DNA of 19,862 bases, from NCBI GenBank assembly GCA_002292345.1, contig DBBT01000116.1, positions 7,652 to 27,513 on the forward strand. Direction: 5' to 3'. Position 1 is the first letter of the stretch; every line of letters starts with the position of its first letter. The notes beneath the pieces are model-generated. The model was not told where the DNA came from, ran no database searches, and worked only from the letters and a program-made list of their open reading frames with translations. Position numbers and translations under genes: made by a program. This document shows positions 8,405 to 16,955 of the stretch, one piece after another. The DNA is from Opitutia bacterium UBA977. GTDB taxonomy: Bacteria; Verrucomicrobiota; Verrucomicrobiia; Opitutales; Coraliomargaritaceae.

Positions 8405-8428
8405 GAGGTGGGAGGTGGGAGGTGGGAG
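8405..8428. repeat. Short tandem repeat GAGGTGG x3
   Basis: Three exact copies of the 7-base unit GAGGTGG (8405-8411, 8412-8418, 8419-8425) plus a partial GAG. It lies 9 bases upstream of the likely SIS gene start, where slippage would change the spacing of its leader. Confidence 0.9.
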
Positions 8429-8486
8429 ACTTGAGGTCTGAGTTAACCAAGACAGACAAGAATGTCTGTGTAACGGCGTGAACAAT

Positions 8487-9437
8487 TTAAAGGTCGAGCA
8501 GCTTTATGCCAATTGCGATCCAGAGTGGAATCGTCAGAAAACTGATCATAGTGGTGCCGAGTACGACTTTCAGTGCGACTTCCGCGGAGCCGTCGAAGTG
8601 GCGGGCAAGTACAATCGGAAAGACACCGCAAGGCATCGCAGCTTGCACGGCGATCACGCATTTGAGCTCTGTTGAGAGTGGTAGTATGAATGCGATAAAC
8701 AGAAAGGCAGCGGGGAGGATGCCGAGCCGCAACACCGATGCGGTGATTGGGATCTTTAGGCGACTGCTGATCTTCATCTCTTTTGCCAAATCCACGAAAG
8801 TCGCGCCGATCAAGAGCAGTCCGAGCGGGATCGCGCATTGTCCGAGCAGGTTGACCGTCTCTAGGGCGGAGTTTGGGAGATGTTGATCGATTTTGAAATA
8901 GTTCATTGGCACCGCGATGAGTATAGCAATCACTGGGCCGCTAAAGACGCGTTTCCAAATGGATTTAGGATCGTTACGCGAGAGTATGAAGCCGACGCCG
9001 AGTACCCACATCGCGACTTCGACGCCGAGATTATGTACTAGGAGCACTCCAGTGGTTTCACGATCGAATAGCAGCGCGATAATCGGTACGGGGAAGTAGC
9101 CGTAGTTGTAGATGCCAGTGGTAAAGGCAAAGGTGCGGCACTCTTTCTGGTTGCCGATCTTAAACTTGCGCGCGACTAGCATCGCCAGCGCAAATCCGCC
9201 GATCACGGTGGTCAGGCCAACGAGTGGTGGTAGGATTAAATTCGAAGGTTGGCGCAGTGCATCGTTGCCTAGAATGAAACTAAAAATGAGTGCAGGGTAG
9301 AGCAGGTTGACGACCACAGTCATTAGGCTGCGGTCGGCTTCGGTATCGAGCCAACCGAGTCGACGTGCCAGAGCGCCTGCTCCGATTACAAAAAAGATAG
9401 GTAGGACTGCCGAGAAGACGAGTTGTGTGGTATTCAT
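8487..9437 (-). CDS. AEC family permease (auxin efflux carrier-like)
   Basis: Inner-membrane transporter of the AEC (auxin efflux carrier, bile/arsenite/riboflavin-transporter) superfamily; bacterial members move malate, amino acids or other organic anions, and the substrate is not known here. At 316 residues it fits the family, with about ten hydrophobic segments arranged as two inverted halves. Recognisable blocks are [13 protein letters not shown] in the first half, [12 protein letters not shown] (the conserved N-x-G region), and ECAIPLG-like [14 protein letters not shown] plus AAMPCGVFP in the second half. No Shine-Dalgarno motif precedes the ATG. It starts 17 bases after ilvA ends and is probably co-transcribed with it, which makes an amino acid or keto acid a reasonable guess only. 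Confidence 0.9.
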   Translation of the reverse strand: MNTTQLVFSAVLPIFFVIGAGALARRLGWLDTEADRSLMTVVVNLLYPALIFSFILGNDALRQPSNLILPPLVGLTTVIGGFALAMLVARKFKIGNQKECRTFAFTTGIYNYGYFPVPIIALLFDRETTGVLLVHNLGVEVAMWVLGVGFILSRNDPKSIWKRVFSGPVIAILIAVPMNYFKIDQHLPNSALETVNLLGQCAIPLGLLLIGATFVDLAKEMKISSRLKIPITASVLRLGILPAAFLFIAFILPLSTELKCVIAVQAAMPCGVFPIVLARHFDGSAEVALKVVLGTTMISFLTIPLWIAIGIKLLDL

Positions 9438-9454
9438 TCTTGTGGTCGTTATTC

Positions 9455-10978
9455 TTACCCGAGAATGCGTGTTAGTGTTGCATCGGTGACGCGCTCATAA
9501 GATCGGTAGGCGTCTTTGGCTGAGTCGAGCACTTGAGTAAATTGATTGTGCTGCTCTGTACTGTCGAATTCGAATCCGAGCAGTGCGCGGCCGACGCGTT
9601 CGCCTGAATAGACGTAATTGAAATAGCATAAATTCGCATGTGGGCTAACAGCGCGCAAAAAGTCGGCTAATGCGCCTGGGCGCTCATGGAACTCCAGCGT
9701 AATGAAGTAAGGTGTGAGTAGTAGCTTCGATTCATAGTGTATCAGGCGGAACGCCACGTCCGGCTCTGAAGTAACTTCAGTGAATAGAAAGTCAGCGTCG
9801 CATAGTGAGTTTTTTAGTACTTCAAACTGCATCGTCGAGACGTCGAATCCGATCACTGGGGTGGCCGCTGCAGCATCGGTTTTACCGTATTGAAAATCAA
9901 CGATATTGACGGTGTCGGGCAGCGCTTCGAGGAGTCCATACATAGCGCCCGCGGTTTCCTTGATCTGAACTTGTAAGAAACGGCGGCGGGAGGCTCCGAC
10001 TGCCGATCGCCGTGCGATACTGGCGAGTTGTTCAAAGTCCATATTGGCACCGCAAAGTACACACAGCACGCGCTTACCTGTAAGGGACTGTCGGCGTTTG
10101 AGTATAGCGGCGACACCCATTGCGCCAGAGGGCTCAGGGATGCAGCGTAGATTTTCCCATAAGAATTGAATCGCCGCGGACACCTCATCGTTACTGACAG
10201 TCATCCATTCATCGATCATTTCGGCGCAGATTTCATGGGTGAGTTTGCCGACTTGGCGCACGGCTGTGCCATCACAAAAAATATCTACCTTATCTAGAGC
10301 GACGGGATGGCCTGCTTTGATCGCAGCGGCCATAGAGGCTTGTTCGACGCCTTCGACTCCGACGATGTGGATATCTGGCGAATTTATTTTCAGCCAAGTC
10401 GCGGTGGCTGCGGCCATACCACCACCGCCCACTTGTAAAAAAGCGATGTCGAAGGGACCTTTGCCGGACATCACGATTTCGTCAGCAAGAGTGCCTTGTC
10501 CAGCAATCACAGCGAGATCGTCGTAGGCGTGGATGTAGGTTAAGTTTTGCTCTTTGGCATAGGTATGCGCAGCTTGACTGGCGACATCGTAGGTGTCGCC
10601 AGTCAAGCGGATTTCGACATTGTCCCCGCCGTGCTGCTTGACTGCAAATTGTTTCATACGCGGAGTCGCCAGAGGCATAAAGATCGTTGCGTTGGTGCTT
10701 AGCTTTTGGGCGGCGAGTGCGACGCCCTGAGCGTGATTACCTGCAGATGCAGTGACAACGCCTGCCTTGAGCTCGTCGGCAGTGAGTTGGGCCATGCGAT
10801 TGTAGGCGCCGCGCCATTTGTAGGCATGGATCGGCGATAAATCCTCTCGCTTGACAAAGATAGATAGGTCATCGAGTTCAATCAATTCGAGTGGTGTCGC
10901 TTGTCCGACTTCGTAGACACGACGGCGGGCAAAGAGTATTTCTTGACGCAAGGTGCGTGTGAGCGATTCCGATTCCAT
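9455..10978 (-). CDS. ilvA: Threonine ammonia-lyase (biosynthetic)
   Basis: PLP enzyme converting threonine to 2-oxobutanoate, the committed step of isoleucine synthesis. The 507 residues match full-length IlvA (514 in E. coli), meaning a catalytic domain plus two C-terminal ACT-like regulatory domains. Seen: PLP lysine 54 in [20 protein letters not shown] (78-87); the phosphate-binding GGGGM (184-188); CGANMDF (309-315); then an ACT-like region from about 335 ([12 protein letters not shown]) and a second from about 425 ([15 protein letters not shown]). The catabolic TdcB type is excluded by length and by the two ACT regions, so isoleucine feedback is likely from family knowledge. First gene of an apparent ilvA-permease-SIS unit. 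The start ATG at 10978 has no Shine-Dalgarno motif. Confidence 0.95.
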   Translation of the reverse strand: MESESLTRTLRQEILFARRRVYEVGQATPLELIELDDLSIFVKREDLSPIHAYKWRGAYNRMAQLTADELKAGVVTASAGNHAQGVALAAQKLSTNATIFMPLATPRMKQFAVKQHGGDNVEIRLTGDTYDVASQAAHTYAKEQNLTYIHAYDDLAVIAGQGTLADEIVMSGKGPFDIAFLQVGGGGMAAATATWLKINSPDIHIVGVEGVEQASMAAAIKAGHPVALDKVDIFCDGTAVRQVGKLTHEICAEMIDEWMTVSNDEVSAAIQFLWENLRCIPEPSGAMGVAAILKRRQSLTGKRVLCVLCGANMDFEQLASIARRSAVGASRRRFLQVQIKETAGAMYGLLEALPDTVNIVDFQYGKTDAAAATPVIGFDVSTMQFEVLKNSLCDADFLFTEVTSEPDVAFRLIHYESKLLLTPYFITLEFHERPGALADFLRAVSPHANLCYFNYVYSGERVGRALLGFEFDSTEQHNQFTQVLDSAKDAYRSYERVTDATLTRILG

Positions 10979-11101
10979 GCGCAGAGTTGAATGCTTTTTA
11001 GTTAAGTGTGCAAGCGAGGTTTATTTACAGGTGAATGTAGCGATTGAGTTTTACCAGCAATGGTGCCATCAGAAAAAACGCTCCGCCGTCATGAACAGTT
11101 A

Positions 11102-11160
11102 ACGGAGTGTGGGCGACTCGCCTAGGTCAATTTACAACGAGGGCGGGTCGCCCTCGCTCC
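11102..11160. repeat. REP-like double palindrome
   Basis: Two compact hairpins lie in a 59-base segment. The larger is CGAGGGCG-GGT-CGCCCTCG (11138-11156), a perfect 8-bp stem with a 3-nt loop. The smaller is GGCG-ACT-CGCC (11112-11122). An outer GGAG (11104-11107) can pair with CTCC (11157-11160). It is GC-rich in an AT-richer intergenic zone. The architecture is that of REP-type dispersed elements, but copy number cannot be judged from one window. Confidence 0.5.
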
Positions 11161-11231
11161 ATTATATTGCGAATGCATTAGAACTTCTGATTCTGATGTG
11201 CGAATTACTTTGTCGGCGTGGTGTTTTTGCT

Positions 11232-11846
11232 ATGAATGCCAGTATGCCTAAAGATTGGAATGCTGCTTACGAAGATGATGATACGCCATGGGATAAGGGT
11301 ATTGCTGCGCCGCCGCTGCGGGCGTTTTTAGCGAAACATCCGATTCGTGGGCGGGTGTTAGTGCCTGGCTGTGGCTTAGGGCATGATGTACGTTTGCTTG
11401 CGGAGCAGGGTGCTTCGGTGGTCGGCCTGGATATTGTGCCGAAGGCGGTGCGACAGGCGCTGGCCGTTACTGCAGTTGGAGACGAGCGCTTCGAGGTGGC
11501 GGACTTTTTGAATTTACCAGATAACTTCCATGGGCAATTTGATGCGGTGGTAGAGCATACGTGTCTCTGTGCGTTGGATCCTGCGCAACGCTTGGCCTAT
11601 GTCAGAGCGGTGCTGCAGGCGCTCAAGCCCGGCGGTATGTATCTTGCGGTCTTCTTTCGCGTCGTTTCTGACTACGATGGCGATGGCCCGCCGCATCCAA
11701 TCACAGCCGAAGAAATCGAAACGTTGTTCGGAGAGGCGTTTGAGACGATCGATCGCGTGGTACCACAGGATTGCTACCCAGCCCGGCCTGTCGGCAGTGA
11801 AGAGGTCTGTCTGATGCGCAAGCGATCAGGGAGCGATTCGTTGTAG
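11232..11846 (+). CDS. TPMT-like SAM-dependent methyltransferase
   Basis: Class I SAM-dependent methyltransferase of the thiopurine S-methyltransferase (TPMT)-like family; members methylate thiols, halides or thiocyanate, so the substrate is open. From ATG 11232 it has 204 residues. Seen: the N-terminal W-x-x-x-Y...TPWDKG block (9-23), SAM motif I VLVPGCGLGHDV (42-53), acidic Asp67 after strand 2, an ADF segment (90-92), EHTCLCALDP (108-117), which is typical of the TPMT family, and LKPGG (131-135). A second ATG at 11244 is an equally possible start. The frame is open upstream to a GTG at 11109, but that extension passes through the REP-like palindrome and is unlikely to be coding. Flanked by noncoding DNA and apparently monocistronic. 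Confidence 0.9.
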   Translation: MNASMPKDWNAAYEDDDTPWDKGIAAPPLRAFLAKHPIRGRVLVPGCGLGHDVRLLAEQGASVVGLDIVPKAVRQALAVTAVGDERFEVADFLNLPDNFHGQFDAVVEHTCLCALDPAQRLAYVRAVLQALKPGGMYLAVFFRVVSDYDGDGPPHPITAEEIETLFGEAFETIDRVVPQDCYPARPVGSEEVCLMRKRSGSDSL

Positions 11847-12387
11847 CGTAGTGCTCTTTATGGGGTATTCTGGATGAAGACCGAGTGCGGTGCTATACGG
11901 CTAGATTAGCCAAGCGATCTAGCCGAATCTAGGTGTGGCATGCTATCGCCTTTGCTCACTTACAGAATGATCGCTTAATTTTGAATTTTCTCGAATGTCT
12001 AAGGTCGCAATGAATGAGCGTCAGCGAAAGTCATTGGCTATCCTGATTTGTTAGGCTCTTTTGTATTTCTTTAAGTCCCTGTAAAATTTTCATGACTACC
12101 AAAAGTGAGTCGATTTATTTCAGACGAATCGTAGGAGTATAAGAGTAGCGTCAAATGTTTGTTGAGCTTGAATTTGTAGACTAAGACTCCAGTTGAATCG
12201 CTCACTTTTACTTCTCGGATGCTTGGGTCGGTGATTCGTTACTCAGTCCTATCGCTAGTGCACGAATTTTGACGGTACAAGCTGCATGGCAGCAAAACAT
12301 AACACGAAAGCCATGCCGCCAATTCCAATTGTGATCTGCGTGACGAACTACTTCGCCACGTCTCACCGTCACTTCCCTCAGGCCGCG
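11847..12387. other. 541-base gene-poor region with inverted repeats
   Basis: No confident gene. It contains several paired repeats: CGGCTAGAT (11898-11906) with ATCTAGCCG (11917-11925), a perfect 9-bp stem; CAATGA/TCATTG around 12008-12036; a distant pair AAAAGTGAGTCGATT (12101-12115) and AATCGCTCACTTTT (12196-12209); and GCATGGC (12284-12290) with GCCATGC (12310-12316). None ends in a T run, so no terminator for the methyltransferase or for dxs is evident. A possible minus-strand gene remnant is listed separately. Confidence 0.7.
12071..12238 (-). pseudogene. Possible gene remnant, minus strand
   Basis: A 55-codon open stretch bounded by TAA on both sides, without an ATG start. The translation looks protein-like, with segments such as DPSIREVKVSDSTGVLVYKF and LLLYSYDSSEINRL. 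I recognise no family. It could be the eroded end of a gene or a chance open frame. It overlaps the distant inverted repeat of this region, which also fits a decayed mobile element. Confidence 0.2.
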
Positions 12388-14274
12388 TCAGTCGCTTAGT
12401 GCGCGGTAGCGCTTGAGCACTTTTTGTAGAATTGACTCGGGGTCGATGCCGACGCGCTTGCGCAGGGCAGTCACCGAGTTGCCGTGTTCGACAAATACAT
12501 CGGGCCAGCCAATACGCTCGACTGGGCATAGGCATTGGCCGTCTTGCAGCGCTTCCATTATTGCGCTACCGAAGCCGCCGCTGATGACGTTGTCTTCCAT
12601 CGTGACGATTAACTGACTGCCTTGTGCGGATGACAGGAGTAGCTTGGTGTCGAGTGGTTTAACGAAGCGTGCATTGACCACACCGGCTTGAATGCCGTTT
12701 GCGTGAAGTTGTTGGGCGAGTTGCTCTGCATCGGCGATCATGGAGCCGATTGCCCATATCTCGATTTCGCCTTGTTCTTGTAGGCGTTCGGCTTTGCCGA
12801 TTTCGAGGGCTTTGGGCATCTCTTTGATCGGCGTGCCAATGGCTTCGCCGCGTGGGTAGCGCACAAAGCTCGGGCCTTGATAGGCGATGCCGGTGGCCAT
12901 CATATCGGCAAGCTCGTCTTCGTTCGAAGGCGCCATGACGACTACACCTGGAATGTTACGCAAATAAGCGAGGTCAAATAGACCGTGGTGCGTGGCGCCG
13001 TCGTTGGGCGAGAGGCCCGCACGGTCCATACAGAACATCACTGGTAGGTTTTGCAGGGCAACGTCGTGGATAAGTTGGTCGAAGGCGCGCTGCAAAAAGG
13101 TCGAGTAGATCGCGCAAACTGGATGAAATCCGGAAGTGGCCATACCGGCTGCAGAGAGCACCGCGTGCTCTTCGGCGATACCGACATCGATGAATTGATC
13201 CGGTAGTTCTTTCTCTAGAATATTTAGCCCAGTGCCGGCTGGCATCGCTGCGGTGATGCCGACGATGCTTTTATCTTTCTTGGCGAGCTTGACTAGAGTT
13301 CGGCCCATTACGTCTTGATATTTTGGTGCAGTACCGACGGCCGATGGTGCGCCTTTGCCAGTTTTGACGTCAAAGGGGCTTGCGCCGTGGAAGCGCTCTG
13401 GGTTTTGGATCGCGACGTCGTAGCCTTTGCCCTTGGTTGTCAAAATATGCAGTAATACTGGCTGCTCGGATTGTTTGGCAAATTCGAGGTAGTGCTCGAC
13501 CTGCTTCTGGTCGTGACCATCGATGGGACCAATGTAGCGCACGTTGAATTTCTCAAAAAGTGAGGACGGCACGAAGAAGTCCTTGGTCTCTTTCTTCCAC
13601 TTTGAGCCGAACTGAATGATAGTTTCGCCGCCTGGAACTTTTTGCAACAGCGACTCGAAATCGTCATTCAGTCGATTGTAGAGTGGGTTAGTGATCAGCT
13701 CGTTAAAGTAGCGGGGCAGCGCGCCGACATTCTTGGCGATCGACCATTTGTTGTCGTTAAGAATGATGATCAGGCGCTTGGTCGAGGTGGCGACGTTGTT
13801 GAGCGCTTCCATGGTGATGCCACAGGTGAAAGCGGCATCTCCACAAAGTGCGACGACATGTTCGTCTGAGCCGCGCTTGTCGCGTGCAGTGGCCATGCCG
13901 AGTGCGGCTGAAAGAGCGGTGCCGGCATGGCCTGCGCCAAAGGCATCGTGTTCGCTTTCGCTCCGGTTCAAAAAGCCACTGAGGCCGTCGCATTGGCGAA
14001 TCTTGTCGAAGGCTACACCGTTGCGACCAGTTAGCAGCTTGTGCACATAGCCTTGGTGAGACACGTCGAAAACGAAGCGGTCTTTTGGAGTATTGAAGAC
14101 GCGGTGCAGACCGATGGTCAGCTCAACGACGCCGAGATTGGGCCCCACATGTCCACCGTTTAGCGAAGTGGCTGAGATAATACGTTCACGTATCTCAGCG
14201 GCGAGCACTGATAGCTCAGGCTCGGATAACTGTTTTACATCCTCGGGGGATTGAATCCGCTCTAGTAGGCCCAT
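12388..14274 (-). CDS. dxs: 1-deoxy-D-xylulose-5-phosphate synthase (divergent subtype)
   Basis: TPP enzyme joining pyruvate and glyceraldehyde 3-phosphate, the first step of the MEP isoprenoid pathway. The 628 residues match Dxs (about 620). Seen: GHVGPNLGVVELT (41-53); FDVSHQGYVHKLLTGR (69-84); the TPP region GDAAFTCGITMEALNN (145-160) with NDN (173-175); YIGPIDGHD; DVGIAEEHAVLSAAGMA; and DRAGLSPNDGATHHG. Unlike standard Dxs, the motif reads GDA instead of GDG, and FGAGHAGTALSAALG replaces the usual VGHSSTS stretch. The main catalytic landmarks remain, so the enzyme should be active; transketolase is excluded by the GHD and DRAG blocks. Last gene of the xseB-dxs pair, 50 bases after xseB, as in many bacteria. 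Confidence 0.93.
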   Translation of the reverse strand: MGLLERIQSPEDVKQLSEPELSVLAAEIRERIISATSLNGGHVGPNLGVVELTIGLHRVFNTPKDRFVFDVSHQGYVHKLLTGRNGVAFDKIRQCDGLSGFLNRSESEHDAFGAGHAGTALSAALGMATARDKRGSDEHVVALCGDAAFTCGITMEALNNVATSTKRLIIILNDNKWSIAKNVGALPRYFNELITNPLYNRLNDDFESLLQKVPGGETIIQFGSKWKKETKDFFVPSSLFEKFNVRYIGPIDGHDQKQVEHYLEFAKQSEQPVLLHILTTKGKGYDVAIQNPERFHGASPFDVKTGKGAPSAVGTAPKYQDVMGRTLVKLAKKDKSIVGITAAMPAGTGLNILEKELPDQFIDVGIAEEHAVLSAAGMATSGFHPVCAIYSTFLQRAFDQLIHDVALQNLPVMFCMDRAGLSPNDGATHHGLFDLAYLRNIPGVVVMAPSNEDELADMMATGIAYQGPSFVRYPRGEAIGTPIKEMPKALEIGKAERLQEQGEIEIWAIGSMIADAEQLAQQLHANGIQAGVVNARFVKPLDTKLLLSSAQGSQLIVTMEDNVISGGFGSAIMEALQDGQCLCPVERIGWPDVFVEHGNSVTALRKRVGIDPESILQKVLKRYRALSD

Positions 14275-14324
14275 ACTCTTAAAAATTACTGGTGTGTGCG
14301 ATGCGCGATGTATGCGCTTTGAGT

Positions 14325-14564
14325 CTAGGCCTCGGTGGTATCGTCTTCAAAGGGCTCGACCTCGCCGGTCTTAATATTGAGCTTTTCGATCTTCAGTTCC
14401 GCTTCTTTGAGCTTTTGCTGGCAGTTTTTCAAGAGGTTTGAGCCTTCTTCAAATTTAGCAACTAGATCAGCAAGCGGCGTGTCACCACTTTCCATGGATT
14501 CGAGGATGGCTTCAAGGCGCTCAAGGGCATCTTCAAAGGTGAGTGTGTTATTTTTCTTTGGCAT
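14325..14564 (-). CDS. xseB: Exodeoxyribonuclease VII small subunit
   Basis: Small subunit of exonuclease VII, which with XseA degrades single-stranded DNA. The 79 residues and the coiled-coil pattern are typical. Seen: LTFEDALERLEAILESMESG (8-27), the family's start, then a PLADLVAKFEEG stretch (30-41), NLLKNCQQKLKEAE (43-56), and an acidic tail. The dxs gene follows 50 bases downstream, the common xseB-dxs arrangement, which supports the call. xseA is not in the window. No Shine-Dalgarno motif. Confidence 0.92.
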   Translation of the reverse strand: MPKKNNTLTFEDALERLEAILESMESGDTPLADLVAKFEEGSNLLKNCQQKLKEAELKIEKLNIKTGEVEPFEDDTTEA

Positions 14565-14664
14565 GTTTAAAAGGAAAGCGAGAGCTTTATTAGGTCAGGT
14601 CTGATAGGTCGAGCAAAGATGCTAGAAGTTTTGCCCCCGTTCATAATAATGGTGGCTGAGCGGA

Positions 14665-15837
14665 CTAGGCATTCTCCGTAGAGCTGCTTTCGGTTTGGAA
14701 GGCGTTACGAATCACATCGAGATCGATGTTTTTTGAAATTAGGTCCTTAATGATCGGAATTTTATCTGTATCGCTGGGCTGAGTCTTGACGGTCATTAGA
14801 TTGATCTTTGATGCTACGGCATAGCTATCGTCCTGACAGATGATCACGGGAATGTTGGTTTTTGTAATCATCTCCATGAGCTTCGGATGAGGGAGCACAT
14901 TGCGCGTGAGAATAATACCTGAAACAACTTTTTCGCCGGCGATACTCTCTGCAGCGATTGCGCCGAGCAGAATGTCTTCGCGGTCGCCCGGAGTGATAAT
15001 CAGTGAACCACGTTCCAGTAGGTCGACGAGTCCTTTGGCGGCCATTGCACCAATCAAGACTTGGTCGACTCGCTCTGTGGCACCGTGCTCGCGGCCGTTC
15101 AACCAGCGGCCATTCACCTCATCGACCACTTGATTAAGCTTCGGTACGGTTAGTTTCTTTTCCACCGGAATACAGCCAAGCAGAGGGATGCCCATCCGCT
15201 CTAGTGCGATTTGGCTATATTTCTCGATCGTTGCCAATTTATCGGCTTCGACTTTGTTTATAATCACGCCAATGACTTCCACGCCTGCTTGCGCAAACAG
15301 GGCTTTGTTTAAGGCTATTTCATCAATTGGACGACCGATGCCGCCGCGCGCGACGATGATGACTTTGGCTTTGAGTCGCTTGGCGACGTCTGCGTTGGAC
15401 AAATTAAACACCGAGCCCACACCCGCATGTCCAGAGCCTTCGATTATAATATAGTCTTTTTCAAAAGCGGCACGATCGAATGCGCGACACATTTTATCGA
15501 CGACGGTCGCATGGTTCTTGCACGGGTCGTCCAAGAAATCGCGCGTGAAGGTGGAATGAATCGCGATCGGGCTCATTGCACCGATCGGTACTTTGACGTC
15601 AAAGATCTTGTCCAGCAGTACTGAGTCTTCGTCGATTTGGTGCCCCTCAACTTCTACAAAGCGTTGCCCGACTGGCTTAATAAATCCAACCTTCGGCGTA
15701 AAACTACGTAACGCGGCAAATAGCGCTAAGCTGGTAGTCGTCTTACCATCATTCATCCGTGTCGCGGCAATGAAAATACGCTTGGTGGTCGTATTCCTAG
15801 GAGCGGTGAGGAGTTCGGTGTCGTCTGACTTAGGCAT
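14665..15837 (-). CDS. BioD-like P-loop protein with DRTGG domain (Pta N-terminal-like)
   Basis: A 390-residue stand-alone protein equivalent to the N-terminal part of E. coli Pta. Seen: a BioD/cobyrinic-acid-synthase-like P-loop, ATRMNDGKTTTSLALF (25-40); VGFIKPVGQ (50-58); the IIIEGSGHAGVG region (130-141); VIGVIINKV (188-196); and a DRTGG domain with SLIITPGDREDILLGAIAAE (278-297), whose ITPGDR core matches the family. No PTA_PTB catalytic domain is present. It lies 47 bases downstream of the pta catalytic gene on the same strand, so the two are probably co-transcribed and may form a complex; in E. coli the equivalent domain affects oligomerisation and regulation of Pta. Dethiobiotin synthetase is less likely because of the length, the DRTGG domain and the lack of bio genes. 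Confidence 0.85.
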   Translation of the reverse strand: MPKSDDTELLTAPRNTTTKRIFIAATRMNDGKTTTSLALFAALRSFTPKVGFIKPVGQRFVEVEGHQIDEDSVLLDKIFDVKVPIGAMSPIAIHSTFTRDFLDDPCKNHATVVDKMCRAFDRAAFEKDYIIIEGSGHAGVGSVFNLSNADVAKRLKAKVIIVARGGIGRPIDEIALNKALFAQAGVEVIGVIINKVEADKLATIEKYSQIALERMGIPLLGCIPVEKKLTVPKLNQVVDEVNGRWLNGREHGATERVDQVLIGAMAAKGLVDLLERGSLIITPGDREDILLGAIAAESIAGEKVVSGIILTRNVLPHPKLMEMITKTNIPVIICQDDSYAVASKINLMTVKTQPSDTDKIPIIKDLISKNIDLDVIRNAFQTESSSTENA

Positions 15838-15884
15838 CGGTTGGTGGGTTTGCGGAGATCGAAGTATTCGAGGTATGAGCGAAA

Positions 15885-16955
15885 TTAGTCGATGATGGTC
15901 ATGTCTTCGTTCAATTCGTCACTTCCAATCGGGTAGAGTAGCTTGTGATCGATCGCCTGAGAGGCGACCATGACGGCAGTACCAAAGATATCACTGGCTG
16001 TGGCACCGCGACTGATTTCAGCAGCGGGCTTACTTAGGCCAGTGAGGATCGGACCATAGTTACGTGCGCGAGTCAAAACGTGGACGAGTTTGGAAGCGAT
16101 GTTAGCTGAGTGTAGATCTGGAAAAATTAGCACGTTGGCATGGCCAGCGACAGTACCTTCGATATTCTTACTACTCGCCACGATTGGGTCGAGGGCGGCA
16201 TCAACCTGCAGTTCGCCTTCGATGTCCATCGGGATACCGAGTTCCTTGGCTTTTTTGCGGGCCATCTCAGTGGCGGCCTTCATCTTGGCCACTGTCGGAT
16301 TTTTACTAGATACGCTCTTACTGGTGTAGCTGAGCAGCGCGACGCGCGGCTTGGTGTTGGTCAAGTGGTAGCTTAGCGCTGCAGTGGTGACCGCAATGTC
16401 ACAGAGTTGCGCGGCGGTGGGATCTGGAATGACGGCACAGTCGGCGAGGAAGAGTTCACGATCTTTACCGGTCTCAGGGTCTTCGAGATCAAAAATGTTG
16501 AGCGACGACATGTTGGCGACGTTTTCGTGCAGTGGGATAATCTGCAACAATGGACGCAACGAGCTGGATGCTTTGCTGGTCGCACCGGATACGATGGCGT
16601 CTGCCTGTCCGGTCGCGAGCATAAGGGTCGCGAAGTAGTTGGTGTTATCCAAATAATCCTCCGCTTCTTTGTCATTCATGTTTTTGAAGCGACGCAGCCC
16701 TTGGAATTTGCTCACGAAGTTATCCCATTCGCTGCTGCGACGGGGCTCGATGATGCGGATGTGTTCAAGGCGGATATCCAGCTTCTCGGCGTTGGACTTA
16801 ATTTGTGCGCGATCACCCAGGAGGATGGGGATCCCCAGTCCGCGTGTGGCAAATTTGCGGGCGGCTTGTAGGATGCGGGGGTCGGCCCCTTCGGGGAAGA
16901 CCACTCGTTTTGGATGGCGTTTGAGGCGTTCGGCTAGTTTAGCGATAAGTGGCAT
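15885..16955 (-). CDS. pta: Phosphate acetyltransferase, catalytic (short form)
   Basis: Phosphotransacetylase, interconverting acetyl-CoA and acetyl phosphate. The 356 residues equal the short, catalytic-only form. Seen: RVVFPEGADPRIL (17-29); ADAIVSGA (118-125); DCAVIPDPTAAQLCDIAV (172-189); ALLSYTSKSVSS (206-217); GELQVDAALDP (247-257); PDLHSANIASKL (279-290); and GPILTGLSKPAAEISRG (301-317), the standard PTA_PTB blocks. Phosphate butyryltransferase is less likely given the length and these blocks. Acetate kinase is not adjacent. The BioD-like/DRTGG gene follows, so the gene order is catalytic part first, the reverse of the domain order in fused Pta. The ATG at 16955 has an AT-rich leader and no Shine-Dalgarno motif. 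It is divergent from murJ. Confidence 0.94.
   Translation of the reverse strand: MPLIAKLAERLKRHPKRVVFPEGADPRILQAARKFATRGLGIPILLGDRAQIKSNAEKLDIRLEHIRIIEPRRSSEWDNFVSKFQGLRRFKNMNDKEAEDYLDNTNYFATLMLATGQADAIVSGATSKASSSLRPLLQIIPLHENVANMSSLNIFDLEDPETGKDRELFLADCAVIPDPTAAQLCDIAVTTAALSYHLTNTKPRVALLSYTSKSVSSKNPTVAKMKAATEMARKKAKELGIPMDIEGELQVDAALDPIVASSKNIEGTVAGHANVLIFPDLHSANIASKLVHVLTRARNYGPILTGLSKPAAEISRGATASDIFGTAVMVASQAIDHKLLYPIGSDELNEDMTIID

Noticed and set aside
11109..11231. N-terminal extension of the methyltransferase from GTG 11109
   Set aside because: It translates the REP-like palindrome, and the TPMT-like block begins only after ATG 11232.
12031..12093. A 20-residue minus-strand ORF with an ATG
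   Set aside because: Far too short, with no ribosome binding site, and open frames of this size occur by chance.
12239..12535. A 98-residue minus-strand frame overlapping the dxs 3' end
   Set aside because: It is the out-of-frame shadow of dxs, with Arg/Ser-rich low-quality sequence.
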